A DNA stretch of 64,000 nucleotides from Acorus gramineus. Taxonomy: Eukaryota; Streptophyta; Magnoliopsida; Acorales; Acoraceae. Every line of letters starts with the position of its first letter. The first letter of the stretch is position 1. This document shows, one piece after another, positions 30,601-41,576 of this stretch. Under the pieces are notes generated by a model. That model saw only the letters and a list, made by a program, of their open reading frames with translations. It was not told the origin of the DNA and ran no database searches. The stretch spans positions 311,901 to 375,900 of the forward strand of contig JAUJYN010000052.1 in assembly GCA_030737835.1 (NCBI GenBank), given 5' to 3'. Both the position numbers and the translations under genes were made by a program.

Positions 30601-31452
30601 TGACTCCCCAACAACCCCTAAGCCATGAAAAAACCAAAGAAAAGAAGGGGAAGAGCTCACCTAGGGAGGGGGAATGAAAGGGGGAGATTCGGGGGCCCTC
30701 GATGCACCCGCGACCACCTCAACCACCACCACCACTACCACCACCTCCACAGCCCTCCTCAGCCTCCTTTGGCTGCAAAACAGGGGTGGGGAAGGATATG
30801 AAAAGGGAGCTAGAGAGAGGAGGATCAACAACAACAACAATTACACAAATCTCACCTTCATGCACTTGCACCTCCTCTTCTTGCTCCATCTTCTTCTCCT
30901 TGGCATCAAATCAAACACTTGGGGAGTGTTTGAAAGAGAGAAAGAGAGCTTAAAGAGAGGGGGGATAGTGTTCCACGAGTTGGGAGAGAGGGGGAGAGAG
31001 AGAGAGGGCAAAAAGGTCTTTTTCATACCCAAATAGTGTTTTGGGTGACCTTAAGGGGGGGTGAGGTTAGGGTTAGGCTCACCCACACACAAACCAAATA
31101 ACCAATGGTTTCTTCCTCCCCAAGCAAGGTGGGGGTAAGGTTACCAAGGGTCACCACATCCCCAAAATATCTCACACTATTCGACCCACCAGGAACTCTC
31201 AAAACCCGGATGCGATTCGGAACTGCATATTTTTCAAAATGTTACCGGAATTCGATGAAATTTTTATGGGTAGTACTAAACGGTACCAGGACCCATAATA
31301 TGCAGTTAGATTTTCAATCAGAGTGCTCTAACTCCCGCAGGTGGCTAAAAGCCAAAATTTTAGCGACTCCGATCAAAAAAAGAAAAGGCCCTGAATGACC
31401 CAGATGTGACCAAGGATTAACCGAAATGGCTCCAAATGACACAGGCATAACA
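27681..31452 (-). mobile_element. 3' LTR of the minus-strand element
   Basis: On the plus strand it reads TGTCACGCCCC to GGCATAACA, i.e. a minus-strand LTR of 3772 bp that starts TGTTATGCC beside a polypurine tract. It has two 115-bp units (about 28215-28440), hairpin-rich intron, exon 2 (ATCTCATCG..., about 30115-30166), a CpG block (30240-30530) and a type C head. It carries the unoccupied CTCTC-type site of solo LTR B2 near 30652. The exon-2 and head parts are C-like, the tail A-like. Confidence 0.9.
30240..30530 (-). repeat. CpG-saturated block, minus-strand LTR
   Basis: GCACGCACGCGCGCGCACC-type low-complexity sequence equivalent to 14460-14912. Confidence 0.8.
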
Positions 31453-31475
31453 TTCTCCCCCCCTTAGGAAATTTA
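31453..31475 (-). other. Polypurine tract of the minus-strand element
   Basis: Minus strand: AAATTTCCTAAGGGGGGGAG then AA, immediately before TGTTATGCC. Same sequence as before LTR C. Confidence 0.9.
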
Positions 31476-32471
31476 GTCCTCAAAATTTAAGGAAACCCAA
31501 AGGGAAGACCGAATATAGCAAGTATCATGCATAGACCTTTTGCTCCCAAGTGGTCCATGCACCAGACTGGCGCTACCGACACACTGTAATCAAAGGAATG
31601 GTCTTAGCGTAGAGCATCTTCTCATGCTTGTCTCTGACCTCGATCCACTCCCACGTCCACTGAGGAATCTCCATGGACTGACGTTTTCCAACGCGATGAT
31701 GATTCTCGAACTTTGCCTGAGGGCATGCCAACCTGGGGAAACAAGGTCACCCATATCGCCTTTTTTTTTCATCGCACCACTAGCAATCTCAATGAAGACT
31801 ACCCCAAAGTAGTCCACGGAAGCCTAATAAAACTTTTGAGATCCACGAAGGCATTTGGCGCATTCGTCAACCCCGACGGCAGTACTTAAAACTCGTAGTG
31901 CCTGAACGGTCACGAAAGGCCATCTACGGGATGTCCAACTCCCGGATCTCCAACTTGTGGTACCCTTGTGTGAAGATCGATCTAATAGAAGACACTCACT
32001 CCCAGAGCTGGTCAAATAGATCATCAATTCACAACAAGGGAGTACCTGATCTTCAATCCTCACGGGAAGATCAAAACAACACCTCGAACAATTAAGTCCA
32101 GATTCTGCTCCTCGAGCATGGCTGGCGCTCATGATGACACTTACACGCTTGGTAAGCCGCTCAACCGCACTTAATCCACAAGACACGCAATAAGGGGTCG
32201 TCGGACCTCGACAATGCCTATGCGACATCATCTATCTGATAGGGCGGTTGAGTCCCATCATGAACGCTAGCATCGCGTCTCCTCGTTTACGACCCATGTG
32301 GGGGCAAAACGCGACAGTATCGCGAACTGTGCTTCACATGTTGCCACCGACAGGTCGCCCTACTACAACCATTGGAACTTAAGCATCATGCACTCAATGG
32401 GCAGATTCATCACAGGGAGTCCACTCTCTCAACAGGGCTCTGCCCTCAACCGAGCAGCTACAACGCACAAT
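31476..32471 (-). pseudogene. Shortened pol remnant of the minus-strand element
   Basis: Same interior as 8067-10058 but without about 0.9 kb of integrase. The RT remnant keeps the FIEI version of the catalytic motif (VVFIEIASGA at about 31780-31810). The pre-core integrase segment (minus strand, ending PQWTWEW-like near 31660) joins directly to the far C-terminus (IEV, DKHEK-like, about 31640) across a GTGG microhomology. It cannot encode integrase. Sharing RT and RNase H lesions with the plus-strand element shows common descent from a defective source. Confidence 0.8.
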
Positions 32472-32476
32472 GATAT
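32472..32476 (-). other. Unoccupied target site of solo LTR B1
   Basis: Minus strand reads GCTTCGATATATCATTGTGC without interruption. In the plus-strand element LTR B1 splits exactly this sequence, with ATATC doubled. Confidence 0.95.
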
Positions 32477-33184
32477 ATCGAAGCGACTCCAGATGCCACT
32501 ATGGAACCCAGTCCACAAGCAATCGCCCACCAAGCTGCAATAGGATTTACCCAATCCTGATCGTACGCATCACCACTCGCTACAGCACCTTCCAAGTGAG
32601 AGGAAAAATCAATCATCTAATAGATGCTTCAAAGGTATTCCTTGACTGGGAAAAAACCTTGGGAGGGCACCATGAGGTCCCGATATAGGATATCCCGACA
32701 ACCAAATAAGGAACACGGAGTATCCTAGCTCGGGTGTCAACGATGACCCCGCAAGGCCCCTTAATCCTGAGTAGGAAGGCTGGAAGAAGACATCACCCCT
32801 TAATGAGCAATATGCAACATCCTCAAAACTTGAAACTAGCGCTGCACGCGAACTCCATGGTTACCAGGAATACCAATGCACGGGAAAAAGCTCCATTTTC
32901 GAGACACAATCCATACCTTAGAAATTGCAACCAATTCATCATTATCACACTACTAGGCTAGAATCTCCTACCCAAGCCTTAATCCCGCAACAAGGGATCC
33001 AACAACTGACCCTGTTCAGTCGACCCAGTCGACAACTTAAGGGTGGGTCCAGGGGGTCACGTCCACGTCAACGGATGCGAGGAGGCATGTCAGCAACCTA
33101 AGATAACTTCTAAAACAAAAGTACTCGGATGACAATCCTACGACTCATCATCTATACGACTAGACTTAGGCTCTGACAGGACCA
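32477..33184 (-). pseudogene. gag leader remnant of the minus-strand element
   Basis: Minus-strand homologue of 4012-4722. The Gag start ATG is at 33086-33088 and codon 7 is again TGA (33068-33070). It includes the TAGGGTACTCCGTG-type module (32651-32763), here slightly changed. No longer Gag frame is visible. Confidence 0.75.
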
Positions 33185-33197
33185 GGCTCTGATACCA
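33185..33197 (-). other. Primer binding site, minus-strand element
   Basis: GGCTCTGATACCA on the plus strand is TGGTATCAGAGCC on the minus, five bases from the LTR end at 33203. A partial second copy (AGGCTCTGA at 33170-33178) lies just beyond, a small local duplication. Confidence 0.93.
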
Positions 33198-33202
33198 ACT
33201 TT

Positions 33203-35673
33203 TGTCACGCCCCAGGGCGGCCGTCCCCGAGACGTGGCAATAATGAAATATCAGCTATCAATACCTGAGGTCAATAGAGACTCCAACAACACACAAGGTG
33301 GCAAGGCAAGGATAATGATAACTGACTGAAAAGCGGAAGCATAATATATAAACAATGTCTGTAAATCAAAAACATTATTACAGACTCGAATACACAATCA
33401 ATGTCCTGTGAGAGCCAAGTCTAGACCAAATAAAATACAACCTGTGCCACATGCACGATTTACAATACATAAAATAACTCTAGGACTGCTGACAGCCTCG
33501 AACTCGCCACCCACCGGAAGAACGCTCCACACCCATAAGACCACGCCACAGGGAAGCTCCAACCCCACGCCCAACACTGCCCCTGAAAAGAAACAGTATG
33601 CGAGGGGTGAGCTACAAGCTCAGTGAGTGGCTGGAAACCAATCACCATACAACAGCTCAATACTCAAAGAATTTTCTCTCAAGGAAATCATGGGTAGAAA
33701 CAAAATGGATAATAAGGGCACGCGACGGCGCGACCAACCTCACCCTCACCCTCACTCCCGGAGGAAGACTCTTGGGACTTATGGGGAGAGGCCATACTGT
33801 TGGTCGAAGAGACGCGGAATTACTGGTCCACACAATACTACTGAATCACCAACCTCACCCTCACCCTCACTCCCGGAGGGAGACTCTTGGGACTCTTGGG
33901 GAGAGACCATACCGTTGGTCGAGGAGACCCGGAATTACTGGTCTACACAACACTACTGGATCATCTACATCGAGATAACTGCCCAACGATGTCTTTGAGC
34001 ATCGATACGCAACCGGACCCAACAACTATGGGAACGGACGAACCACGAATGGGTCATGCGGTGACGTGTCTTCACCTCATCCTCACCCTCACCCTTTACA
34101 GGTGACATAGGAATTTTGGAGAGATTAGATTCCTCTACACCCTCGGTCCACCGGTAGCCCTTTTCCCGGGTAGTCACTACCTGGTATACTCCCACGATCA
34201 GTACGCTTCCGAACGCCTCGGTGGTACCTACGGATGGGAGCCCTCTATCAGGACATCTTTTCCAACGCCGGGAAGTTCCTACATCGGATCCAACGAAGGG
34301 GAGAACGATTCCACGCTCGCAATATCATTCGTTAGCCCTCTCCCGGGTAGCCTCTACCTGGTATACCCCCACGATCAGTACATCTTGCCGCATGCATCGA
34401 TAGTACCTACAGGTGGGGGCCCTCTGTCAGGACAGCTACAACCTGGGCCGCTTCAACACGGACGACATTGGGAGGAAACACTCCATGTTCGCAAAGCGAA
34501 CCCAATGGAAAAACAACTACTCTCGATAATCACATATCGATGATAGCGAACACTATTGTACCCCCCCACGGTTGCGTCGCTCGGACACAAGGGGGGGGGT
34601 TACCTCTGCTCTCACGCAGAAATAATCCCAAGGCACATAACCCAACAGGCGGTTCATATACACGCCTAGCACGGGTAGGCCTAGCTTAATGCCCCAACTA
34701 CCGGCTTAACAAAACCGATAAGATAATGAATTCTCCTGAATTTCAAATGAGTGCATCGCTCGGATGCACGGGGGCGATTTCATCGCTAGCGCTCTAACTA
34801 ATAAGGTAAAACCCGACAACGGGTCATACCCACGCCTATTCCAGATAGGCCTAATCAGTTTTAACATGCGCATAATTATTATAGGAGAATTCTATCACTG
34901 AAGGAACTTGATCCACATGCACAATAACCTATGCTTAACTATAGGGGTTCTCCCTAACATGAGTATATGGCATAAACAACACATCATGCAACATACATAC
35001 AAGGCAAGGCCTAACTACACATACATATGAGGGCACTAATCGTATAAACATACAAAATATACTCTAACATGCGTTGGATATCACCAACTTAAAAGAAAGG
35101 GTCAAGCGCGATCTCGCGCACTAACAGATGCATGCCAATATTCCAAATGAACCTGAGTCGAGTAGGAAATCGCATCTACTTACTCAGTTCGTTCAGAGGG
35201 AGAGGGCGAGTGAGATCATCATCTCATGAAGCTGGTCATAGCTTTGCCCCATTAGCATGGGCGCAACAACTACACCACGCCCTCAAGTCTTATCGCAAGG
35301 GAATATTAGGCAGGTGCCCGTTATTAACCCAGACTTAATCATACTGGATATTCCAATTAATATGGTGGGAGTAGTATTACAGTACTACCTAAGGCAGGCC
35401 ATATTCTATACATCCATACACATTACAAAAATACATGCCCATACTAGAGGGGCGCATGCAACACAATCATTCATACATGAATGCAATACATGTATATAAC
35501 CCTAGCATGCAAGATATCTAACATATTATAGCTTAAGCATGGCCATACTACTTATCTACACAAGTAGTATAGCTAGGGGGCCCCATCGATGCGCGACGCG
35601 CGACTACGCGCGTCGAGCGCATCCCGAGGGGGGGGGGATTGGATCAAACCACTCACCGCAACCCGGGACCTCG
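33203..35673 (-). mobile_element. 5' LTR of the minus-strand element, tail portion
   Basis: Equivalent to 27681-30136 of the 3' LTR. It stops within the exon-2 block at GGGACCTCG and is followed at once by another LTR terminus. The head with promoter is therefore missing from this copy. Confidence 0.88.
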
Positions 35674-38600
35674 TGTCACGCCCAGGGCGGCCGTCCCTGA
35701 GACGTGGCAATAATGAAATATCAGCTATCAATACCTGAGGTCAATAAAGACTCCAACAACAACACACAAGGTGGCAAAGCAAGGATAATGATAACTGACT
35801 GAAAAGCGAAAAAAAATATATAAACAATGTCTATAAACCAAAAACATTATTACAGACTCGAATACACAATCGTTGTCCTATGAGAGCCAAGCCTAGCCCA
35901 AATAAAATTCAACCTGTGCCACATGCACGATTTACAATACATAAAATGACTCTAGGACTACTGACAGCCTCGCACTCTCCATTCGCCGGAAGAACGCTCC
36001 ACGCCCATAAGACCACGCCACAGGAAAGCTCCAGCTCCACGCCCAACACTGCCCCTGAAAAGAAACAGTATGCGAGGGGTTAGCTACAAGCTCAGTGAGT
36101 GGCTAGAAACCAATCACCATACAACAGTTCAATACTAAAGCAATTTCCTTTCAAGGAAAACATGGGTGAAAACCCATGGATAACAGGGTCAGGCGGCGGC
36201 GCGACCAGTCTCACCCTCACCCTCACTCCCGGAGTTTGACTCTTGGAACTTTTGGGGAGAGACCATACTGTTGGTCGAAGAGACGCGGAATTACTGGTCC
36301 ACACAACACTACTGAATCACCAACCTCACCCTTACCCTCACTCCCGGAGGGAGACTCTTGGGTCTCTTGGGGAGAGACCATACCGTTGGTCGAAGAGACC
36401 CGGAATTACTGGTCTACACAACACAAACGGATCATCTACCTCGAGATAACTGCCCAACGATGTCTTTGAACATCGATACGCAACCGGACCCAACAACTAT
36501 GGGAACGGACAAGCAACGAATGGGTCACGCGGTGATGTGTCTTCACCTCATCCTCACCCTCACTCCCGGAGGGAGACTCTTGGGACTTTTGGAAGAGACT
36601 TAGACTGCTCTACACCCTTGGTCCACCGGTAGCCCTTTTCCCGGGTAGTCACTACCTGGTATACTCCCACGATCAGTACGCTTCCGAACGCCTCGGTGGT
36701 ACCTACGAATGGGAGGCCTCTGTCAGGACAGCTTTTCCAACACCAGGAAGTTCCTACATCGGATCCAACGAAGGGGAGAACGATTCCACGCTCGCAATAT
36801 CATTCGTTAACCCTCTCCCGGGTAGCCTCTACCTGGTACACTCCCACGATCAGTACGCTTCCGAACGCATCGGTGGTACCTACAGATGGGAGCCCTCTGT
36901 CAGGACAGCTACAACCTGGGCCTCTTCAACACGGACGACATTGGGAGTAAACATTCCATGTTCGCAAAGCGAACCCAATGAAAAAATAACTACTCTCGAT
37001 AATCACATATCGATGATAGCGAACACTATTGTACTCCCACATGGTTGCGTCGCTCGGACAAAAGGGGGGGTTGCCTCTGCTCTCACGCAGAAATAATCTC
37101 AAGGCACATAACCCAACAGGCGGTTCATATACACGCCTAGCACGGGTAGGCCTAGCTTAATGCCCCAACTACCGGCTTAACAAAACCGATAAGATAATGA
37201 ATTCTCCTGAATTCCAAACGAGTGCATCGCTCGGATGCACAGGGCGATTACATCGCTAGCGCTCTAACTAATAAGGTACAACCCGACACCGGATCATACC
37301 CACGCCTATTCCAGATAGGCCTAATCGGTTTTAACATGCGCATAATTATTACAGGAAAATTCTATCACTGAAGGAACTTGATCCACATGCACAATAACCT
37401 ATGCTTAACTATGAGTATATGGCATAAACAACACATCATGCAACATACATACAAGGCAAGGCCTAGCTACACATACATATGAGGGCACTAATCGTATAAA
37501 CATACAAAATATACTCTAACATGCGTTGGATATCACCAACTTAAAAGAAAGGGTCAAGCGCGATCTCGCGCACTAACAGGTGCATGCCAATATTCCAAAC
37601 GAACCTGAGTCGAGTAGGAAATCGCATCAACTTATTCAATTCATTCAGAGGGAGAGGGCGAGAGAGATCATCATCTCATGAAGCTGATCATAGTTCTGCC
37701 CCATTAGCATGGGCGCAACAACTACACCACGCACTCGAGTCTTATCGCAATGGAATATTAGGCAGGTGCCCGATATTAACCCAGACTTAATCATACTGGA
37801 TATTCCAATATATATGGTGGGAGTAGTATTACAATACTACCTAAGGCAGGCCATATTCTATACATCCATACACATTACAAAAATACATGCCCATACTAGA
37901 GGGGCTCATGCAACACATTCATTCATACATGGATACAATACATGTATATAAGCCTAGCATGCAAGATATCTAACATATTATAGTTTAAGCATGGCCATAC
38001 TACTTATCTACACAAGTAGTATAGCTAGGGGGCCCCATCGATGCACGACGAGCGACTACGCGCGTCGAGCGCATCCCGGGAGGGGGGGGGATTGGATCAA
38101 ACCACTCACCGCAACCCGGGACCTCGCGCATCCTATCCGACGAGATCTACAAGGTAGGGGGATCAAATTTGGTGAGTAACATCACAATTTAACACTTAGA
38201 AATCACTAGAATTACCAAAGACTTAGACATGCACGCATACGGGCTCGCACGCATGCCCAAGTGCCCCAGCACCTACCCGAGCCCCTGGCCAGCCCCACGC
38301 ATGCCCCAGCACGTGCACGCACGTGCGCGCGCGCACTTGCACCCAGCCGCGCGCCCAGACACACGCCCAGGCGCACTATTCCGCGCGCGAGCCCGCGCGC
38401 ACGCCCTGCGCGCACTCCGCTCGCTGCCAGCGTCCACGCTCACTCGCGCGCCCGCTCCGCGCGCACCCGCGCGCCCGAGCACACGCGCACGCTCGTGCCT
38501 TCCTGCGCATGCCTGTGCCCTTCTGCGCGCGCCCAGCCATCCTTAACCCCTTTTAACCCCTCCCCCACACTTCTCACTCACCCTAAACCAATTACCTAGC

Positions 38601-38753
38601 ATGCATGACCTCCCAACAACCCCCTAAGCCATGAATAACCAAGAAAAGAAGGGGAAGAGCTTACCTAGGGAGGGGAATGAAAGGGGGAGATTCGGGGGCC
38701 CTCGATGCTCCTGCGACCACCTCTACCACCACCACCACTACCACCACCTGCAG
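35674..38753 (-). mobile_element. Second, tandem LTR of the same type, head truncated
   Basis: It begins TGTCACGCCCAGGGCGG and repeats the whole of 33203-35673, then continues through exon 2 and a CpG block (38230-38540). It breaks off in the CCACCACCACC leader at 38753, before the promoter. LTR tails thus lie head to tail with a period of about 2.47 kb. Confidence 0.85.
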
Positions 38754-38881
38754 CTGCGGCCATAGAGTGCCTCGTAAGGAGCCATCCGGATGCTCGAGTG
38801 GTAGCTGTTGTTGTAGGCAAACTCCACCAACGGAAGGTGCCTCTCCCAACTGCCCCCAAAATCGAGAACACATGCCCGCAG
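38754..38881 (-). pseudogene. Ty3/gypsy integrase fragment, in frame
   Basis: The minus strand encodes [35 protein letters not shown] and YEALYGRSC without a stop: the end of the integrase core. It differs clearly from the decayed version at 9320-9440 (ACVLDDEGSWVRHHP), so it comes from a less damaged, related element. It is wedged between a broken LTR and an LTR B tail, with CTGCAG/CGCAG at its edges. Confidence 0.88.
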
Positions 38882-39256
38882 TGTCACGCCCCGGGCGTCC
38901 CCGAGACGCGGCAAGTGTATATATAATATCAGAATCTGCACAGGAGGTCAATAATATCATACACAAGCAGCCAGAATGACACACAGACAACAAAAGCAGG
39001 GCTAACATGATATATACACCAAATGCGGATAACTAAAGACTGAATCTGTAATCAAAACACACTACAGACTCCATACATAATCACCTGTCCTGTGAGAGCC
39101 AATATACATACAAAGACGTCCAAATACAACACCAACGCGTGCCCATGCACGGAAAATAGTACATACAAGCTCAAGGGATGCTGATAGTCTCAGAAACTCG
39201 CGGGACGTGGCGCTACTCCGCTACTGATGAAGTCCCTCGGGGAGCTCCTCCTCCAG
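38882..39256 (-). mobile_element. LTR B tail fragment, minus orientation
   Basis: TGTCACGCCCCGGGCGTCCC then CGCGGCAAGTGTATAT, matching the tail of LTR B2 inverted. Broken near 39256. Confidence 0.8.
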
Positions 39257-39329
39257 ATCAAGGGATTGCTGATATGTCTCCTCGTGGAGGACGGCGCGGA
39301 CATGGTCCCTCTCTTGTGGTTTTCAAAGG
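39257..39329 (+). pseudogene. Gag start remnant of another gypsy element
   Basis: GATTGCTGATATGTCTCCTC resembles the GTTGCTGACATGCCTCCTC leader of element A. The ATG at 39274 begins MSPRGGRRGHGPSLV, a basic Gag-like N-terminus without the codon-7 stop. Homology ends by about 39320. Confidence 0.5.
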
Positions 39330-40597
39330 ATTTCATAAAGTATATTCAGACCCTTGGGTGTACCAAGTATTTTATGTTTCATCGATGTTTTTATCCTTTT
39401 TTCGTAAGCTAGGATTTCGAATGGATTTTCTTTATAAGATCTTCGATCTATCTCGTAAATGATTTGTATCATTTTATCTATTTTATATTACTTTTATACC
39501 TATGTTAAATATACGGTTTCTCAATGATGTTTTAAATGAGTTTTTGGATTGATTTTAATTGGATTTTTGAGATGAATTCTTTTCTGTTTTATGCCGTTTT
39601 AAACGACTCGTGTATGGTTTTCCATGATGGAACGTGTTAGGATGTTTTAATAAAGGTAGGGTTTCATGTTTTCTGCCTCGGGATGGCTCCCTTGAGAGCC
39701 GTCAGGCATGTTTTGGATAGCTCCCAGAGGAGCTGTCGGCTTGTTTGGGACGGTCCCAGTAGGAGCCGTCGGGTTTTCTGTAAGTACGGACCCCATCAGG
39801 CCGTACTGTGTGATCATACTGTGACCTAGCCATATCGTTTCTTGTTAGATTAGATTTACTGTAAGACTCGGTTGTGGTTTTGCGAATCGTTGGACCGGAG
39901 GTGAGTGGGTCTAGTCTCTACGTAGATTTCAAAACTATTTATATTTATATCATGATCACATCATGCCTATTTTATGAATACAACTGTTATCTTGATTATG
40001 GAATACATGAGCATGACATCATGATTTTAAGGTATTATTTTACGTATAATCTATATTGGAGGCTATGCTATTCTTGCATGCAAATTACTATTTGATAAAT
40101 TGATCTTGCATGCATATTATCTGTCTGCGTGACATCGTTTGCATGACGACCGGTCTGCGTGACCCAGTCCAGTGGGACCTTGTCTGCGTGACGACAGGTC
40201 TGCGTGACCAAGCTCTAGATGGAGCATCTTTTGGCTACGTGCCATACGGGCATGCGTGTCTGTTGCATCATACGCATCATGTAGTTAGTATGAGATTGTG
40301 GCTATTCCTCTAAAGAGATGCATTATGTTTTATCGTTACACTTGTGACAATTATATGTATATGTTTATAATCTGTTAGTTTTGATTTTTGGGACTATTTT
40401 ATTATTATTGTTATTATTATTATTGGGACGCTATAGTTCCATTCACTGAGCATGTGGTAGCTCACCCCTCTTTTCCCAACCTTTCAGGGTAGGTGTTGGT
40501 TATCGTTGTTCGCGAAGGGGCGTTGGCAATTTAGTTCGCGTTTTACCTTCGTTGCATCATATGTGTTGAATAAGCCTTCTTCTTGGCATGTAGTAGA
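39330..40597 (+). mobile_element. Left fragment of LTR D, target of element A
   Basis: It contains repeated GTCTGCGTGAC motifs (40120-40210), a TTA/TTG microsatellite (about 40396-40425) and the conserved CACTGAGCATG...GCTCACCCCT branch-point/acceptor block ending TTTCAG (about 40443-40487). It ends in GTAGA (40593-40597) at the start of the 5' LTR A. With 23922-24158 it would form the tail of one LTR. Its own head is not identified. Confidence 0.55.
40593..40597 (+). repeat. Target-site duplication GTAGA of element A
   Basis: It directly precedes TGTTATGCC at 40598. The partner after the 3' LTR of copy 1 is 23922-23926; the copy-2 partner is beyond the window. Confidence 0.75.
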
Positions 40598-41576
40598 TGT
40601 TATGCCTCTGTCATTTGGAGCCTTATTTTTTGATCGGAGTCACTAAAATTTTTGGTTTTTAGCCACTTGCAGGATTGGAGCGCTCTGATTGAAAATTTGG
40701 CTACATAATTTTTCTCGTACAAGTTATGTATTTCTGATTTGGTATTTGGATTTAATTTTGTTAAAATCCAAGATGAAGAGGTTTAAATATGATTTTATCA
40801 TGAGATGCTCAGTTTTGAGTTAGCTTTCGTACAAAAGTGGAATTAGATCAACTGGATTCATGTAGTAAAAGTTATGGGTATTTTTCCAAGTATACCCCGG
40901 GGATGAGGAAATTCTGGCAGCAGCCCTGTTCAATGTTTAGCTCTAATTTCGGAATAGCTGGAGGGATTATTTGATCTTGGCATAAACATGAAAGTTGTAG
41001 ATAATCTTCTTGGCTTTCCAGTGGACTTTGAATTGTGCAATTTGGAGCTATATTGAGGAAGTTATGGCTGTTCTAGTGAAGCATGTACAGAATTTCGGGT
41101 CATGGACGATTTTGTCCTTTGAACCCCACTTTGGCTATATAATGTCCCCCCCAAATGTCTCCTCTCTCACTCTCTTTAGTCCAGCCCTCTTGAGTGTGTT
41201 TGGTAGGGTTTTAGAAGGGGAAGATAAGGAAGAAGTGCTTGGAAGAGCAAAGAAGAGAAGGTGTGTGCATTGTTGTTCTCTTCCCTCTCCTCCTCCTATT
41301 GCCCCCCCCCCCCCTAATGATATTCATGAATCCCCCTCCCCTCTGGTTCAGCAAGAAGAATAGGAATGAAAGCGAAGTTGTGGTAGTAGTGGTGGTGGTC
41401 GAGGTGGTCATGGGTGTGCTTGCGAGCTCCCACACCTCCCCCTTCCCTTTCCCCTTCTCTTGGTAAGCTTTCCCCTCTTCTTTTTTTGGTTTTTCAGCTC
41501 ATTGGGTGTGTTGGGAGGTGGTGCATGCTAAGTGTTTGTGTTTTGGTTTGTGTGTGCTTGGTTGCTTGGGTGTAAG
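40598..41576 (+). mobile_element. 5' LTR A head with promoter (copy 2)
   Basis: It starts TGTTATGCCTCTGTC. TATA box CTATATAATG at 41135-41144, CT-rich leader, donor CTTG/GTAAGC at 41462. It matches 17145-18118 but with more differences than copy 1 shows to copy 2. The junction with the inverted piece is GGGTGTAAG/TGTCACGCCCC. Confidence 0.9.
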
